Of a DNA stretch of 64,000 bases, positions 1 through 11,899 are shown in pieces. The DNA is from Prochilodus magdalenae (lineage: Eukaryota > Chordata > Actinopteri > Characiformes > Prochilodontidae). Below the pieces are notes generated by a model. It made no database searches. It was not told the DNA's origin and saw only the letters and a list, made by a program, of their open reading frames with translations. The stretch covers positions 1-64,000 of the forward strand of contig JAMWET010001323.1 of NCBI GenBank assembly GCA_024036415.1, in the 5' to 3' direction. Every line of letters begins with the position of its first letter. Within the stretch, counting starts at the first letter, position 1. A program made the translations under genes and the position numbers.

Positions 1-1263
1 TGAACTAGGTCTACGTGCTTTAGAAGAAAAATGGAAAACATCAATCAATGACTCTCAAAGTCCTGTACTTACAAGTTTGTTGTGTATTGAATAAACTAAA
101 AAACGTAGGGAGGAGGACCATATCTGAACCCCTCCCCCTTACAGTCATTTGCTGTGACACCAATTTTTGGCCATGAGACGATAGTACTCAGTTTATGGGT
201 CAACTCTGCCACAGAACCTCGACTCTTCCTCCCTTTAATGGTCCCTTGGCCGTCTGCCTGCTCCTTTTTGGCTGTTGCAGTCCAGGCCAACACCAACTGA
301 AATCTTTTCATCATATCTGCTACCCTGGCTAGTTGCAACCTCGATTAGAACCACCCAGCGGACTTTCCCTGGCCATGGACACTCTCCCTGGCCGGACTCA
401 GTACTTAAATTTTTTAATTTCATTACCCTTTATGGTTTCTTTCAAACTCATCTTCGTTCCTTTACTGTAAAGGACTGAGCGCATGGATTCCCCAAGTCTT
501 GGACTTCAGTCTCTCCGCCTAACTCCAGCCCCCTCAAATTGGTCTTATTCACTTTCAAGAGCATCAGGTGGTTTACTGTTCCAGTGTGCTGTTTTGTCCT
601 ACCCGTAGATGCCTTAACAAATCTTTCGGTCCTTAACTGCCCTGCACCCAAGGGATCCTCCCAGCACTGACTTCTGTTGACTCTGTCATTCCCCAATGGA
701 CTCAGGCCACCATCCCTCAAAACCCTCTCTGTCCTCCTGGCATTGCTTGACCTCCTCACACCGCCTACATGCCATTCTCCTTCTGCATGCAAACACCCAT
801 GGAACATTCCAAACATGACTTAACTCCCCCACTTTGCTAATGCGCCTCCACTGGCTGCTTGACCTCTGCCCAAATGTTGCACCTCAACCAATAGGGAATT
901 ATTCCCCACCAATGGCCTGATGCTCCACATGTTCCAAAAGCTCCACCTGCGAATGTGGGTACATCGTCTCCAGGCTCTAACTGTAACCTGGATTCATCAC
1001 TCCCTCAGTTAGTGACACCATCAAAACCCTCCTCTCTGAAGTGCCCAATCCAGGCATCTACCATTGTGCAACCTCCACCTAGGGTATTAAAGTGCTACTC
1101 TGAAGTAACTGCACACCATGACATGCCCTGACACTGTGACACCTGACCACCAAGTGGCAGTCTACATAACATGTTTGACAATGAATAGTGGTCTCTAGAT
1201 TACAATGATCTCCTTATATAGGATATTGGTGTCCTTATAAGTGTTTAAGCACTGTGTCCCACT
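1..1263. other. intergenic, no gene recognised
   Basis: Pyrimidine-rich on the + strand. The longest open frame (minus, 448-816) has no recognisable domain and no splice or start context. It may include decayed retroelement sequence, but I cannot name a family. Confidence 0.3.
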
Positions 1264-1545
1264 CTTCGTCCAACTCTATTAGACACTCCTACCTTGCCAG
1301 TCCACCTTGTTTGTAGATATAAGTTTAGAGGACGATAGCTCATCTGCTGCGCCAGACGTTTGTGTTGGCCGTCCTCCAGTCCTTCATCAGTGACCACAGG
1401 GGCCTCCCACAAGAGTTCTGCCCACAGGACGCTGCTGGATCAACAGTTTTGGTTTGGTGGACTTTTCTCAGTCCAGCCAGTGCAACTGAGGTGTGTTTAA
1501 AAACGACTCCGCAGCACTTGCTGTGTCTGATCCAGTAGCCTTACC
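1264..1545 (-). repeat. dispersed inverted-repeat element, diverged partial copy
   Basis: Read on the minus strand this contains the family blocks seen at 34103-34735: CTGATGAAGGACTGGAGGAC, then GATGAGCTATCGTCCTC and, at the other end, GGATCAGACACAGCAAG. It is more diverged than the intron copy. Confidence 0.6.
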
Positions 1546-2038
1546 TTCTGGTGTTTTTCTTCTTTTTTGTCTTCGGTTTCTGCCACTGCTGTCCATTCAC
1601 ATGATTAACATATGAAAAATTGCTTTGTATGAAAAAGTAATGAACTCTGTAGAGCCACATGCCTGAGAGAGCCAGAAACTAGATTCAAAGCATGCTCGAA
1701 TTTGACATGCGGGGTCTATTCATACATGCTAGTGCCCGTACGGGTCTCTGACTGTAAACGTTAGTCATTTAAGGAGGAATGGGAACTGAGTAAATGAGGT
1801 TTACTCAGTTCATTGTTCTCAATCCACTGAAAGGAGACTGACAATTCAAAATGCCATGTAACTGCACCACTATATGATGTAAAATGACTTCTGTCCTGTA
1901 TGCTGACATTCAATAAGTGCTCTGACACTGATGGGGCTGCAGATCAACTTCTTTAACTTCTATAAAGTCTTAAAAGGTGGAGGTATTAAACTCGGTTCAA
2001 CTACTGGAAGCCAAATCACAGATTTACACTCATCAAAA
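1546..2038. other. intergenic, nothing recognised
   Basis: Mixed-composition DNA without an exon, RNA gene or obvious repeat match to the rest of the window. Confidence 0.3.
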
Positions 2039-2545
2039 AACATTTACATTTAAGGCATATAGCAGACGGTCTTATCCAGAGCGACTACAACCGTGCTTAG
2101 TGTCGTTGGATAAATAATTCCAGCTAGTAGGAAGTTTAGGAGTCTAAAACTAACCATGAGCTCAGACACGCCCGGAACAGGGGACAGTGCTGTACTAGAG
2201 ATAATACACAGACAAAAGTAAGTAAACCATCACCTGCAACCCCAGCCCAGTGCTCATCATATAGGGGAGAAAAGGTCATTGTTAAGTGCAACACAATACA
2301 CACAATTACACCTCTACTAGAGCTCACTCACTTCAGTGCATATGAAGAGATGGGTTCTTCAGTCGCGTTCGAAGACTGCGAGAGACCCTCTGCTGTTTCT
2401 GACGGGCCAGTGGAAGTTCATTCCACAATCTGGGAGCCAGGACAGAGAAGAGTCGAACGGCTTGTCTTCCAGTGTCTTCAGAGATGGTGGTTCGGGGACG
2501 AGCTGTACTTGGAGCACGGAAGGGACTTCAAATGTTGCCAACCAG
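2039..2545. repeat. dispersed repeat with SINE-type end and conserved 3' block
   Basis: It starts with CATTTACATTTAAGGCATAT and GTCTTATCCAGAGCGACTAC, the end typical of fish SINE/LINE tails. The block 2340-2545 (GGGTTCTTCAGTCGCGTTCG, GTGGAAGTTCATTCCAC, GACAGAGAAGAGTCGA) belongs to a widely repeated fish sequence I recognise by pattern. Several frames are open here, but the repeat explains them. Confidence 0.5.
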
Positions 2546-3375
2546 AGTGGTGTGATTGCAGTGCTTTTGGGAAGGAAGATTAAGATTACCAGGAACAATA
2601 AATTATAAAATTTAGACTGATATGGGCGATATTTATTGAGCTACAGATACACAATGGATGCTAATGCAACATGCCAGACGTTTCAGCATGGAGTTGTAGA
2701 GGTTCCTAATCACGTCCTACAATAATACATCCCATGCAGCTGTGTTCTCACACAGTTCCTGCAGATTTTGCGGTAGAGGTGAAGTCAAGTGGCATCAGGT
2801 CTTCTGGGCGTGTGACACGTGGCAACGAACCATTCATCTTGATGCGGACCATGGTGCCTCAACACACAAATTACTCGTACTTGTCACTGAAGATGACCTG
2901 CTGCCATTCTGAGTCACTCCACAGCAGTCTGGCACTACACCATAGCAGTTGCCAATAGTTGCTGGCATTAACAGGATGCCTCAGAAGGGGCATCACTGCT
3001 TGCTGAAATGTCCACTTGAGTCAAGCTTGAAGCATTACATGTCTCACAATGTCGGACCTACCCACCGTAGTTTTCATTATGCCAGTTTACATCTACATCT
3101 ATATTTACATCTATAGCAATTTAGATGACGCTCTTTATCCAGAGCGACTTAACAAGGTTATCACTATTACAGGTAGGGCCCAGTGTAGTGTGAGGAGTCT
3201 TGCCCAAGGGCCTCTTATGGTTTGTAGCACAGCCACAGTCACCCAGAACGATAATCGAACACCAGTCTCCCACATGTAGGATGGTAGCTTCCTGGTGAGT
3301 AGTGGTGTTTGGCAGCTGAGCCACACCAAACCCGTGTTGATTTGCTTCTGGGTGCAACTATTTTTTATCAAATGA
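2546..3375 (+). mobile_element. nonautonomous DNA transposon (TIR family A), with SINE inserted
   Basis: It shares GGGAAGGAAGATTAAGATTA and TTTAGACTGATATG with the copies at 5430-5860, 23205-23675 and 51545-51900. The right end CTTCTGGGTGCAACTATTTT matches, inverted, the left end of the 23205 copy. A SINE lies inside (about 3121-3346). No transposase is encoded. Confidence 0.6.
3085..3346 (-). repeat. tRNA-derived SINE, minus orientation
   Basis: Tail block GACGCTCTTTATCCAGAGCG then GGAGTCTTGCCCAAGGG, and a degraded B box (ATCGAACACC) followed by the head near 3300-3346. Preceded by ACATCTA simple repeats (3088-3116). Inserted in the TIR family A copy. Confidence 0.75.
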
Positions 3376-4250
3376 GTCTAGGATATATGTCAGTGGGCCT
3401 GTTTGACGATTGTTGTAGGCACTGGTTTCCAGTTTTGACTCCTTGGCTGGGGGCCCAGAAATCCAGTTTTCTGTGGCTTTGGGTCTCTTAACTAGATTAT
3501 GGTTGGGGCCCTCTACAAATTTAAGTTTAGAAACGGGGAATTATTGACTTAATATGACAAAATGATGGCTTAATATGAGCGCTGGAGCAAAAAATAGCCC
3601 TCGTTCTTATAATACCCCAGAATGCTAAATACAGACCCTATGAGAGTTGAATTCGAAGATAAACTGAAACGGCAAAATCATCAGGGACAGCCGTCAGGGA
3701 GAATTGCAGGCTGGTGGATGCTTACCGGGTAGGCGGGACACTTTCATAAAGCCAAGCTCTTTTCAATAACGCTTTTCATTCCATGTTTAGTATGCCCAAT
3801 GGAGTCGGTGTGCTTTCCCTCCTTGGTTGCTGAGCATTATGTCAGCCTCTGGAACGCGTAACAGCTGGCGACGGATGATCATGAATTTCAGAGCTACGCA
3901 TGCCGGTGTATTTTTGGAAACAAAAGATTAATATTTGATCAGGCGAATCAAACACCCCAGCCAAGAACACAGAGCCGCACACGAGACTCCATGTTTGGGT
4001 TAAATGCATAATTCATGTGGTTTTTTTTTAGATTTTTTTCTCCCTTTTCTTGCTGTACTTATTTCATGAGGGCCATGGGAGACGAGAACAAGCAGAGGAG
4101 CAAATACAAACAGAAATGTTTAAATATGCTCTGTCCCACAGCAATAGAGTTAAAAAGACTGTTTTAGATGTGGTCTCGTCTTACCTCGTTTGTCTGAGCT
4201 CGCTCCGGATTCCCTCTCCTAAATGCTTAACTGTGATTCTGCCATAGCAG
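3376..4250. other. intergenic; 3640-4010 is a candidate noncoding conserved stretch
   Basis: No repeat from the rest of the window matches 3640-4010. It is balanced in composition and holds AT-rich homeodomain-like and basic-looking sites (CAGCTG, ATGCATAATTCATG). That is compatible with a conserved noncoding element but is not evidence for one. Confidence 0.2.
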
Positions 4251-4254
4251 TAAT

Positions 4255-4640
4255 AAAGGACCTGTGACTCTGATGTTCTGCTGTTATCAACCTCCCCAGT
4301 TATTTCTTATTCCAACGAGTTTGACAGAATGATGTGATTTGCATGTAATTGCGTGCCTGATGCGTCCACATTACAAAGGGTTAGAAGCTAAGGGCAACAA
4401 TAAAGGCCCTTTGCATACCAATCCAGTCTATTCATTTAAATTTCATTTAATGGGATGCCCATGTTCACAAGGATATTTTTTTTTTTTTTGTTTGTTGGTA
4501 TCTGTCAAAAACGTACCTCATTTGATTTCAGCGAGAAGAACAATGCCAATGATGGACAGACCCCAGTGCATGCCCAATGAGCAAAAACTGCACAACTGTT
4601 GAAAAAGTCCAAGGTCATTAAAGTTTTAAATGTACACTGT
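4255..4640. repeat. duplicated ~350-bp block, copy 1
   Basis: Blocks GATGTTCTGCTGTTATCAAC, ATGTGATTTGCATGTAATTG, GGCAACAATAAAGGCCCTTT and CAATCCAGTCTATTC recur in the same order at 7010-7345. Divergence is considerable, with many indels. No coding signal. Confidence 0.75.
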
Positions 4641-4794
4641 ACAGTGCCGGAACCATGCGTTTATCAGTAGATTCATCATGCTGCTTCATGTTCCCATCAT
4701 GCTCATATAAGTTAGTATCTCTGGGTCTAAGCAGGGTTTTTACTATGCAAAAAGTCTACTGGAAATAGCAGTTGCCATATTACGTGGCAAACAT

Positions 4795-5298
4795 AGAAAC
4801 TGATATGTTTTCCCCCAGCCACATAAATATGTGCTCCTAAAACCCCTCCACAATAAAGGTTACCTCTGCTAGCACCCCTATAGGACACCTGTAGTATAAT
4901 AGCTCTAAAAGCAGCTTAGAGTGGTTAGCACTTAAGGCGTTTCCACAGAGACCCAGGACCACTTGGTTGGTATAGTGGAGTGGGTAACACTTCTGGCTCC
5001 TATGCTGTAGAATGGTGTTCGATCCTCTACCACTCTACTATACCAATAAGAGTCCTTGGGCAAGACACCTCACACTCCCTTAGCCTGCTTGTGTAAGAAA
5101 TGATCAAATCGCATGTCGCTCTTGATACGAGTGGCAGCCAAATACCGTACATTTTCCCCCAGCATCATAAATGATAAACACCTCAGCTTACCTCTACCAG
5201 CTCGCCTAATGGATTTCTGTAGCATCATAGCTCTTACACCTGCTTAGAGTGGTTAGCCCTCACGGCGTTTTCACATTAGAGAGACCCAGGACCACTTG
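4795..5298. repeat. ~150-bp direct repeats flanking a SINE
   Basis: 4795-4967 and 5149-5298 share TTTTCCCCCAGC, TACCTCTRCYAGC, GCTTAGAGTGGTTAGC and GAGACCCAGGACCACTTG. Between them lies a SINE copy. The arrangement suggests a local duplication or a compound element. Confidence 0.65.
4968..5148 (+). repeat. tRNA-derived SINE, diverged
   Basis: Head GGTTGGTATAGTGGAGTGGG with a degraded B box (GTGTTCGATCCTC), then CCAATAAGAGTCCTTGGGCA and a poor tail (TGTCGCTCTTGATACGAGTG). Same family as 57870-58050 but older. Confidence 0.7.
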
Positions 5299-5429
5299 CT
5301 TAGAGAGCTGATCTCTTAGTCTCTTGGTGTTAGCTTTCACAGACGTCCCAACCTGTAATCACTCATTTCAGTGAGACAGCTTTAAGAGGCACGACTACAT
5401 GCATGACACCCCCCCCCAGACCATTAACC

Positions 5430-5860
5430 AACGACCTTGCACCATCCATTGTCACGTCGCCAAAGACCGCAGTGGTGTTGTGCCAGACTGTCATGGAGTC
5501 ACTCAGAATGGCTGGGGGTGATCTTCAATGACAAGTCCTGCTGTTGTCTTGGTGGAGACGACCAATGGACCTGCATGGGACTATTGAAGCTGCATGGGAT
5601 GGATTATCATAGGACACCATTAAGAACATCTACAACTCCACGCGGAGACATCTGGCATGTTGCGTTATAGCCCGATGCTATACTGAGAGACACTATATCT
5701 GTATGTGTAGCTCAGTAAATATTCCCCATATTAGTCTACATGTATCATCATGTATTGTTCCTGGTAACCTTTACCTTCCTTCCCCATTAGCACTGAAATC
5801 TGACACTTCCCTCGGGGTGCAGCTATTCTTTTGGTGATGAGTATATGATCCTCAGTAACA
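5430..5860 (-). mobile_element. nonautonomous DNA transposon (TIR family A)
   Basis: Minus-strand copy: AGTAAATATTCCCCATATTA, TTGTTCCTGGTAACCTTTAC and the terminal block GGGGTGCAGCTATTCTTTTG with GATGAG outside it. The same blocks occur reversed at 23205-23675. Confidence 0.65.
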
Positions 5861-6101
5861 TCTTTACAAGTTCTTATTCTGGACTAATTTACTCATTTAC
5901 ACCCACACTCACAGCAGGATCTTTTTGGCAGCCTTTAGAGATGATTGTGATTGGCTGAGACGCGTATCAATCATGATTTTACAGACATGTCAGTTATTTA
6001 AGTTGCTTCCCAGCAATGTGAACAAGGGGAAACTTGTGAAGTGAAAGGAACTGGCTTCTCACTGATGTCTCTTCATCTCTCCTTCTCTCTCCCTCACTTA
6101 G

Positions 6102-6103
<2 letters not shown>
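5861..6103. other. intergenic, nothing recognised
   Basis: Short unique-looking sequence before the microsatellite; no exon or repeat seen. Confidence 0.3.

Positions 6104-6159
<56 letters not shown>
6104..6159. repeat. (CA)n microsatellite
   Basis: About 28 uninterrupted CA units. The frames running through it translate as poly-His-Thr or poly-Val-Cys and are spurious. Confidence 0.97.
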
Positions 6160-6161
<2 letters not shown>

Positions 6162-7009
6162 ACCAAAAGCCATATCAGGACAGCAGAACAAATAGTGTGG
6201 ACAGGTTCACAGCTTTCCACTCCGTCTAAACATCTCTTGGTAGCGAGATGAGGGGGAGAAGGTCAAGGGGTGGATAAAACTGCAGAGAGGGGCTTCTAAT
6301 AACATCCATTTACAGCACAACCTCAAGACCTCGCAGGTAGAAAGGAGCTTTGGTTTCACTGGAGAGCTCTGTTCCTGGACTCGAGAGCTGCGTAGGAAGA
6401 CTCGCTTTGCTTCAACAGGAGCGAAAGATGAGGTAGAGCATCCGGTTGCTGTGGCCTTCAGCGATGTGTCATGTTGATGTCTGGATTATGTATTGGGTCG
6501 GTTTTCTCATGAAGATGGCAGCTCGGTGTTAACCGTCGCATGATATGCATGTGCACGCTGACTAATGCCGTTGATGTTTCAGTAGAGACCCACCCCAAGG
6601 GGGAGACAGTGATCCTTGGTCTAAAAGGCATAATGGGGTTTCAATCATAGATTCCCAATGCAAGGGGTGAAGCGTAACACCTGCCTTGGCCAATCAAATG
6701 AGACCCTGTAAGTTGTAAGCCAATCATATTTGCCCTTAATGTCAGTGAAGCTCCTCCAGGTGTAACAGCAGAACAGGTAATGAGCGCAGCACTGAGCCAT
6801 TAACATCAGTGCTTTACCAAAGCTAGTTTTGAAGAAATCATCACAGTTCACACATACTATGTTACTGCTTCTAGAGCTAATGTTGCTAGCACTAGTAGGG
6901 ATGGGCGATACCACTGGTTTTCCTTTTATCCGATACTAAGTAATACTAAGGCTAATACTCTGATACCAATACCGATAACAATACTTTAAGGTATGTTTTT
7001 TTAGTAGTA
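6160..7009. other. intergenic, nothing recognised
   Basis: Includes a minus-strand frame (6645-6914) without domain or splice support. From about 6895 the sequence GGGATGGGCGATACCACTGG resembles the end of a dispersed element, but no partner in this window confirms it. Confidence 0.25.
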
Positions 7010-7345
7010 ATAAACATGTGAGTCTGATGTTCTGCTCTTATCAACCAGCTAGTTGTTCTTATTCCAATGAGTTTGAAAGGAATTATGTGATTTGCATGTA
7101 ATTGCATGCTCAATGGTCCACACACAAAAGGTGGTTCTCATACAAAGCCAAGGGCACATAAAGGCCTTTGCATAGCAAATCCAGTCTATTCTTTTCATTT
7201 AATGGATGCCATGTTCACGAGGATATGTTGGTATCTGTCAAAAAACGTACCCCATTGACTTCAGCGAGAACAATGCATTGATGGACAGACTCCAGTGCAT
7301 GGCAATGAGCAGAATTACACACTGTTGAAAAAGTCATTAAAATTT
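7010..7345. repeat. duplicated ~350-bp block, copy 2
   Basis: Direct repeat of 4255-4640 about 2.75 kb away: GATGTTCTGCTCTTATCAAC, ATGTGATTTGCATGTAATTG, CACATAAAGGCCTTTGCATA and CCAGTCTATTC. It may be a dispersed element whose ends I cannot define. Confidence 0.75.
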
Positions 7346-8622
7346 TAATGTACTCTGCATGAGTACAACAAATTACAACAAAGACAAAAGACACATTTAA
7401 ACAAAACTGTACAGAAAGTCTAATATTTAATTATTATACTGTATATTAGTATAGTGGCTACTAAAAAAAGAAATCTGAATTTTCTCATTGTGCTTCTTTT
7501 TTCAATAACATTACTTAAGAAAATTAATTTCAGTGTTTAATAATGTTCAAATGATATTTTCCTAAACTCGTATTTTATGTCAACTGAAAATTCAATAACT
7601 ACTGTATATTTGTATTCATCAGATTAACATTTGAGTGTTACAGAGGAAGAAGTAGGTGGAGGGAAAAGTAGTTTACATACTACAACATAATTAATGTTGG
7701 CATTTTGCTTGAGAGTAAGAATATGCATTAGGATTACTAAATAGATAAATAAAGGGTATCAATGTTTTCGTGCCAGAATCATACTCACAAGTTCATGGTA
7801 GGATCGGAAGGATCAATATTTAGGTACTACTGATCTGCCAGTTCCAGCTGTTACAGATGTTTATTTTTATCGATAACTATCATCCAAAAATAGGAAAATA
7901 AAATTAGCAGGAAAAACAACATTTGCAGGAAAAGAGTACGGTTTGAATGTGTGCCGACTTTCCAGTTAGCTCAAAATTTGGTGGCTGTAACATTGAAAAC
8001 TACAATGGAAACTACAGTCAGTACAGTTGATTTGTAAAGATGGACCAGTGAGCATTTTGGGAGCTGGTACTGATTGCGTTTCAGCACAGTCGGCCTACAG
8101 CCAATATCGATTAATACCATGCCATATTGAATAGAATAACCTATAACTGTTAAGAGTGAGAGTGACAGTGTGCAACAGAATTAAAACTCTGAATAAAACT
8201 CAGTCACTATGAAAAGTAAAACCAGTAACCACTCTATAGAGATTATTATAGTACAAACTTTGCACATTAATTGCTAGAAGCACACAGTGATGATTTATTA
8301 GAAAGAAGAGGAGAAGCGTTCAGTGTTTTTGGAGTAAGAAGAAGAAATGGCTGATTAGTGTGTGATTAAATAGCAGGTGAAACTGGCAAAATTGGTAAAC
8401 CCGGTCAGAAATGCAGCCAAGCAGTGGGCACCCAGTCAAGGCAAATGAAGCAACAGCATCAGATTGCACAGGATGGGCAGTAGCTCCACTGAAAACACTG
8501 TGTGGTGTTAACAGGGTACAACAGTGACTCTGACAGGGTTGGCTCTAACTAAAAGGGAGAGCCAGAAGACAAACCTGTGTGAACGTGTGAGTAAACGCAG
8601 TGTGATAACAACTAAAACTAAT

Positions 8623-8647
8623 TTAAAAAAAAAAAAAAAAAAAAAAA
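8623..8647. repeat. poly(A) tract
   Basis: About 25 A residues, possibly the remnant of a retroposed tail, although no upstream retrosequence is identified. Confidence 0.8.
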
Positions 8648-9325
8648 CTGACCTCAAAAAGGTATTCTACTTTGACCTTTATTCTGAACCCGAATAAAAC
8701 ATTCATCGACTCATGATCATTTCTGTTTCATCTCCAGCCTAAAAGAAAAGACATGAAAACCAAAAAGTGAATCAGACACTTTGAAGCATTACAGTCCCCC
8801 ACAGGATGTAATATGTCGTGGGAGGAGAAATTAGCAGACACAGGTGGCAGGCTTTTGGTTATCTGCTGTAAATGTGACTCTCTGGTTGATTACCTCCTGA
8901 AAGTGTAGCTCCTGTGGATGAAACTGCTGTGCTCTGAAGCCGAGTGGATCCGGTGCGTAATACTAAGCTTCTGCAATGGGCTTCCAAGAATTCATCTCAT
9001 TTTCGTGTTCGAATTCAGGGGTCCTATTATACAAAAAGCTGCACTGAGGTAATAAAAGCGCATGCCTGAATTAATGTCACCATTAAAGCCTGAGTCACTA
9101 AGAGATGAATACATGCATGTGTTAGGTCCAGGGTCCTTTAGCGCCCAGAGTGCAGGTAAATATGTCACTTTATGAGGCACGAATGACAGATGCTTTTTAC
9201 ATTTGTACAGCGTCTTGCTGATAAACGCAAGAATTTCAGCCTGTTATTAATGCATGAGCAACTTGTGTTGGGCGAGTTTCACCTTGAATTGGGTCTAAAT
9301 ATGATACCCTCTCACTCCCCTCATA

Positions 9326-9329
<4 letters not shown>

Positions 9330-9360
<31 letters not shown>

Positions 9361-9362
9361 AC
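9330..9362. repeat. (TC)n microsatellite
   Basis: Interrupted CT-repeat of about 30 bp with flanking pyrimidine-rich DNA. Confidence 0.85.
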
Positions 9363-10349
9363 TCTCCTCTGTCTGCTGTCATTAGCATCCGGCCGTGAGA
9401 CTTGCACTTACAGTTCCTTCCTTCCTCCTCCTCCTTTCTCCATTTTGGGTAAGATATCCAATTTTTTCCTCACTTAAATAGTGTGTCCTTGTTTTGTACT
9501 GGGCCATTTGCGAAAACCGTGGGCCCTTGTTTCTCCCAGATGTCAATGAAAGGAAGGAAAGCCAAATAGCATAGAAAAAACGTAATTTCCTTTTCCTGCA
9601 GCAGTATCTGCTTATGTTGAAGACCTTATCACAAGAATATGTACTTAAAGGCAATTTGTAAAATGACATTGCTGCACACAATTTGGTGGCATACATATCA
9701 CCAGAAAATGTACAGTCCCTCCTCCTTCCTTTTACCAGTCTAGATGAACCACTCAGTGTTCAGCATTAAGCTTTGCAACCTTACTTACCAAGACCATATC
9801 CAGTGGTGGAAACCAACACCGACATTAACTCTTGTTTTGCACCTTTTTGTTTGCATCCGAATGTGATTCATTGCCGAAAATGGGTGGTGGCAGCAGCCGT
9901 TATATACAAGCTGAAGTAGTGAGTCATTCTGTAGTCCGTATTATGCCCACATTTTCCACTCCGGGTCTAAGATTGATTTTATTATGAGCAAAATAAATGG
10001 GGTTTTCAAATAATCATATTTATCACTCCCTTTGGTAAATAAATATGTCCAGAACCCAGGGTTTGGTTCTGTGTGCAGTTTTTCTCCTGAATGTGGAGCC
10101 TCTGAGTTGTGAGGTTTTTAAAGAGTAATACTAATATTGCTAGATGTGAGCTAATGCTACTGCTAAATTGACATTTATCTTATTACAATATCTTATCATA
10201 AGCTATCACAAACATTAGCCAATTAGAACTTATTGGTTCTGTGAAACAACAAAAATAAGCTTATGCCTCCTCCAGTCACGCCTTTTAACTCTCCACTAAG
10301 CTTTAGTCACCTTTGTTGCCAGCTCCTTAAATGATTTTTGCCATTCCAC

Positions 10350-10490
10350 CTTAAATAGCGCAGCTGTTATAATAACTCCACAGGACCCTGTACTTTCCCG
10401 TTCCACCTTAAATAGCTCTGCAGTTATAATAACTCCACAAGACCGTAACTGCAGAGCTACTTAAGGTGGAACGGGAAAGTACAGAAAAGA
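10350..10490. repeat. short tandem and inverted repeat cluster
   Basis: TTCCACCTTAAATAG followed by GCAG-TTATAATAACTCCACA occurs twice in tandem (about 57-bp period). The arm 10388-10427 is repeated inverted at 10445-10484 with two mismatches in 40 and a 17-nt loop. The right arm is also the start of the dispersed repeat that bounds the tandem duplication. Confidence 0.85.
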
Positions 10491-11215
10491 AGATGGGGAA
10501 TAGTGGTTGGTGTGGCACAACGGGTAACACCACTACTCACCAGGAAGCTACTGTCCCATGTGGGATACTGGGGTTCAATTCCTGTTCTGGGTGACTATGC
10601 TGTGCTAAACCAATAAGAGTCCTTGGGCAAGACTCCTAACAGTACATTGACCTACCTGTAATATGATTAACCTTGTAAGTTGCTCTGGATAAGAGCGTCA
10701 GCTAAATGCCGTGGATGTCCTTATCAGAAAATGTTTTCAGCTTTAGATGAATAATTAGGGTGTTCTGATGATAAAGCTGTGTGTATAATGAGTTTAAATA
10801 TTGAATCCAGGAGCTTTTAGAACTGGTGAAAGCAAGCTATGAACAGAAGGGACATTTGACACAGAACTTGACAGACGATATGAAAACCCTATTCATTTTC
10901 GCAAGGGAAAATTCAACCTACACCCGCGGTGCCAAATATGGCGTGGACTTCAAAATGACAACAGTAGCCTATTGTGGTGACTTGCCAGCTTTGCATTTCT
11001 TTAGCTATATGTCTTTATATAAGCAATGCATGACCTTCGATTCACAATTGTACAAAACACTGTCAGGGCAGCAGTGCTACTTCTTCATCCTCCCATTTTG
11101 GACTGATTGTACTCAACACTACAGTGACTCACTATCACCTCTTGAAATACAAAGTGGCATTATGAGACAGGACAGGTCAGGGCTACCTGGTTAGCATGCT
11201 AGCATCAAATATATC
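10451..11215 (+). repeat. dispersed repeat B, copy 1 (left boundary of the tandem duplication)
   Basis: It starts GCAGAGCTACTTAAGGTGGA and ends near GGTTAGCATGCTAGC. It is interrupted by a SINE at 10503-10708. Its head differs at many sites from the heads at 13601 and 16590, while its tail (from about 11015) is almost identical to that at 14018-14210. The open frame 10826-11194 lies inside the repeat and shows no known domain. Confidence 0.8.
10503..10708 (+). repeat. tRNA-derived SINE, nearly full length
   Basis: Head TGGTTGGTGTGGCACAACGG, B box GGGGTTCAATTCC, then CCAATAAGAGTCCTTGGGCA and the tail GTTGCTCTGGATAAGAGCGT. The other two copies of the surrounding repeat read straight through this point (GGGGAATGTCCTTATCAG), so the insertion is specific to copy 1. 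Confidence 0.9.
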
Positions 11216-11452
11216 TGCAACACAATGCGTAGTTTTTGAGAAACCATCAAAATGATCTCTATTAAAACTCTGTGTTGAGTGTGACTGTTTGCACCTTAAC
11301 CCGGTGGTATAGGCATTTTTACGTTCTACGTACATATTGCTCTTTTAATACGTTAACGATTTTGTCGAAAACCTTGCAAAAAATTTCATATAGTATCTCA
11401 AAATCCCTAATTGCCTTGAATCAATGGCTTTATGAATTATCTTGAAATAAGT

Positions 11453-11601
11453 GTCGTGGGCTGGAGGTTAGGGAACCACCCTTACCGGAGGGTCGCCGGT
11501 TCAATTCCCTGAACTGACAGTAACGACTGAGGTCCCCTTGAGCAAGGCACCTAACCCCCTACTGCTCCCCAGGTGCGGTGGATAGGTGTGCTCACTGCCC
11601 C

Positions 11602-11669
<68 letters not shown>

Positions 11670-11770
11670 CACTAGTGAGTGTGTTTGTGGGTGTTTCACT
11701 TCAAGGAAGGGTTAAATGCGGAGACAAGATTTCCCCACTGTGGGATCAACAAGGGATTAAAATCTTTTTT
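11453..11770 (+). repeat. tRNA-derived SINE of a second family, unit 1
   Basis: Head GTGGGCTGGAGGTTAGGGAA with B box GGTTCAATTCC at 11498-11508. Body GTCCCCTTGAGCAAGGCACC, then a long (GT)n, then AAGGGTTAAATGCGGAGAC and CCCCACTGTGGGATCAACAA. The counterpart in unit 2 is 14447-14700. Confidence 0.8.
11605..11668. repeat. (GT)n microsatellite, expanded
   Basis: About 32 GT units inside the SINE of unit 1. The same position in unit 2 has only a few units (GTGTGTGT near 14600). Confidence 0.95.
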
Positions 11771-11899
11771 TTTTTCTAAAAATCTTTAAAAATCTAACAT
11801 AGTATGAATCCCCAAGTCCTCAAAGCTGTAATGCAAACATTTATGAATATATAAACATTAAAATGCATAGGCACATAGATAGATCACATACCCCAACAG

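Larger units (their letters stand above)
7346..10376. other. long intergenic stretch with simple repeats only
   Basis: AT-rich. It holds a poly(A) run at 8623-8647, a (TC)n run near 9330-9362, and a Tc/SINE-free background. The frames at 9190-9477 and 9382-9696 run through the (TC)n tract and CT-rich DNA and show no family similarity. Confidence 0.35.

Noticed and set aside
2336..2608. Overlapping frames on both strands near 2340-2600
   Set aside because: The sequence is a common dispersed fish repeat; no domain and no splice context.
6041..6229. Frames rich in Thr-His or Val-Cys
   Set aside because: Translation of a (CA)n microsatellite; the same applies to 21160-21415 and 61943-62302.
10826..11194. 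122-codon + frame in the tandem unit
   Set aside because: It is within dispersed repeat B, is broken in copies 2 and 3, and has no domain.
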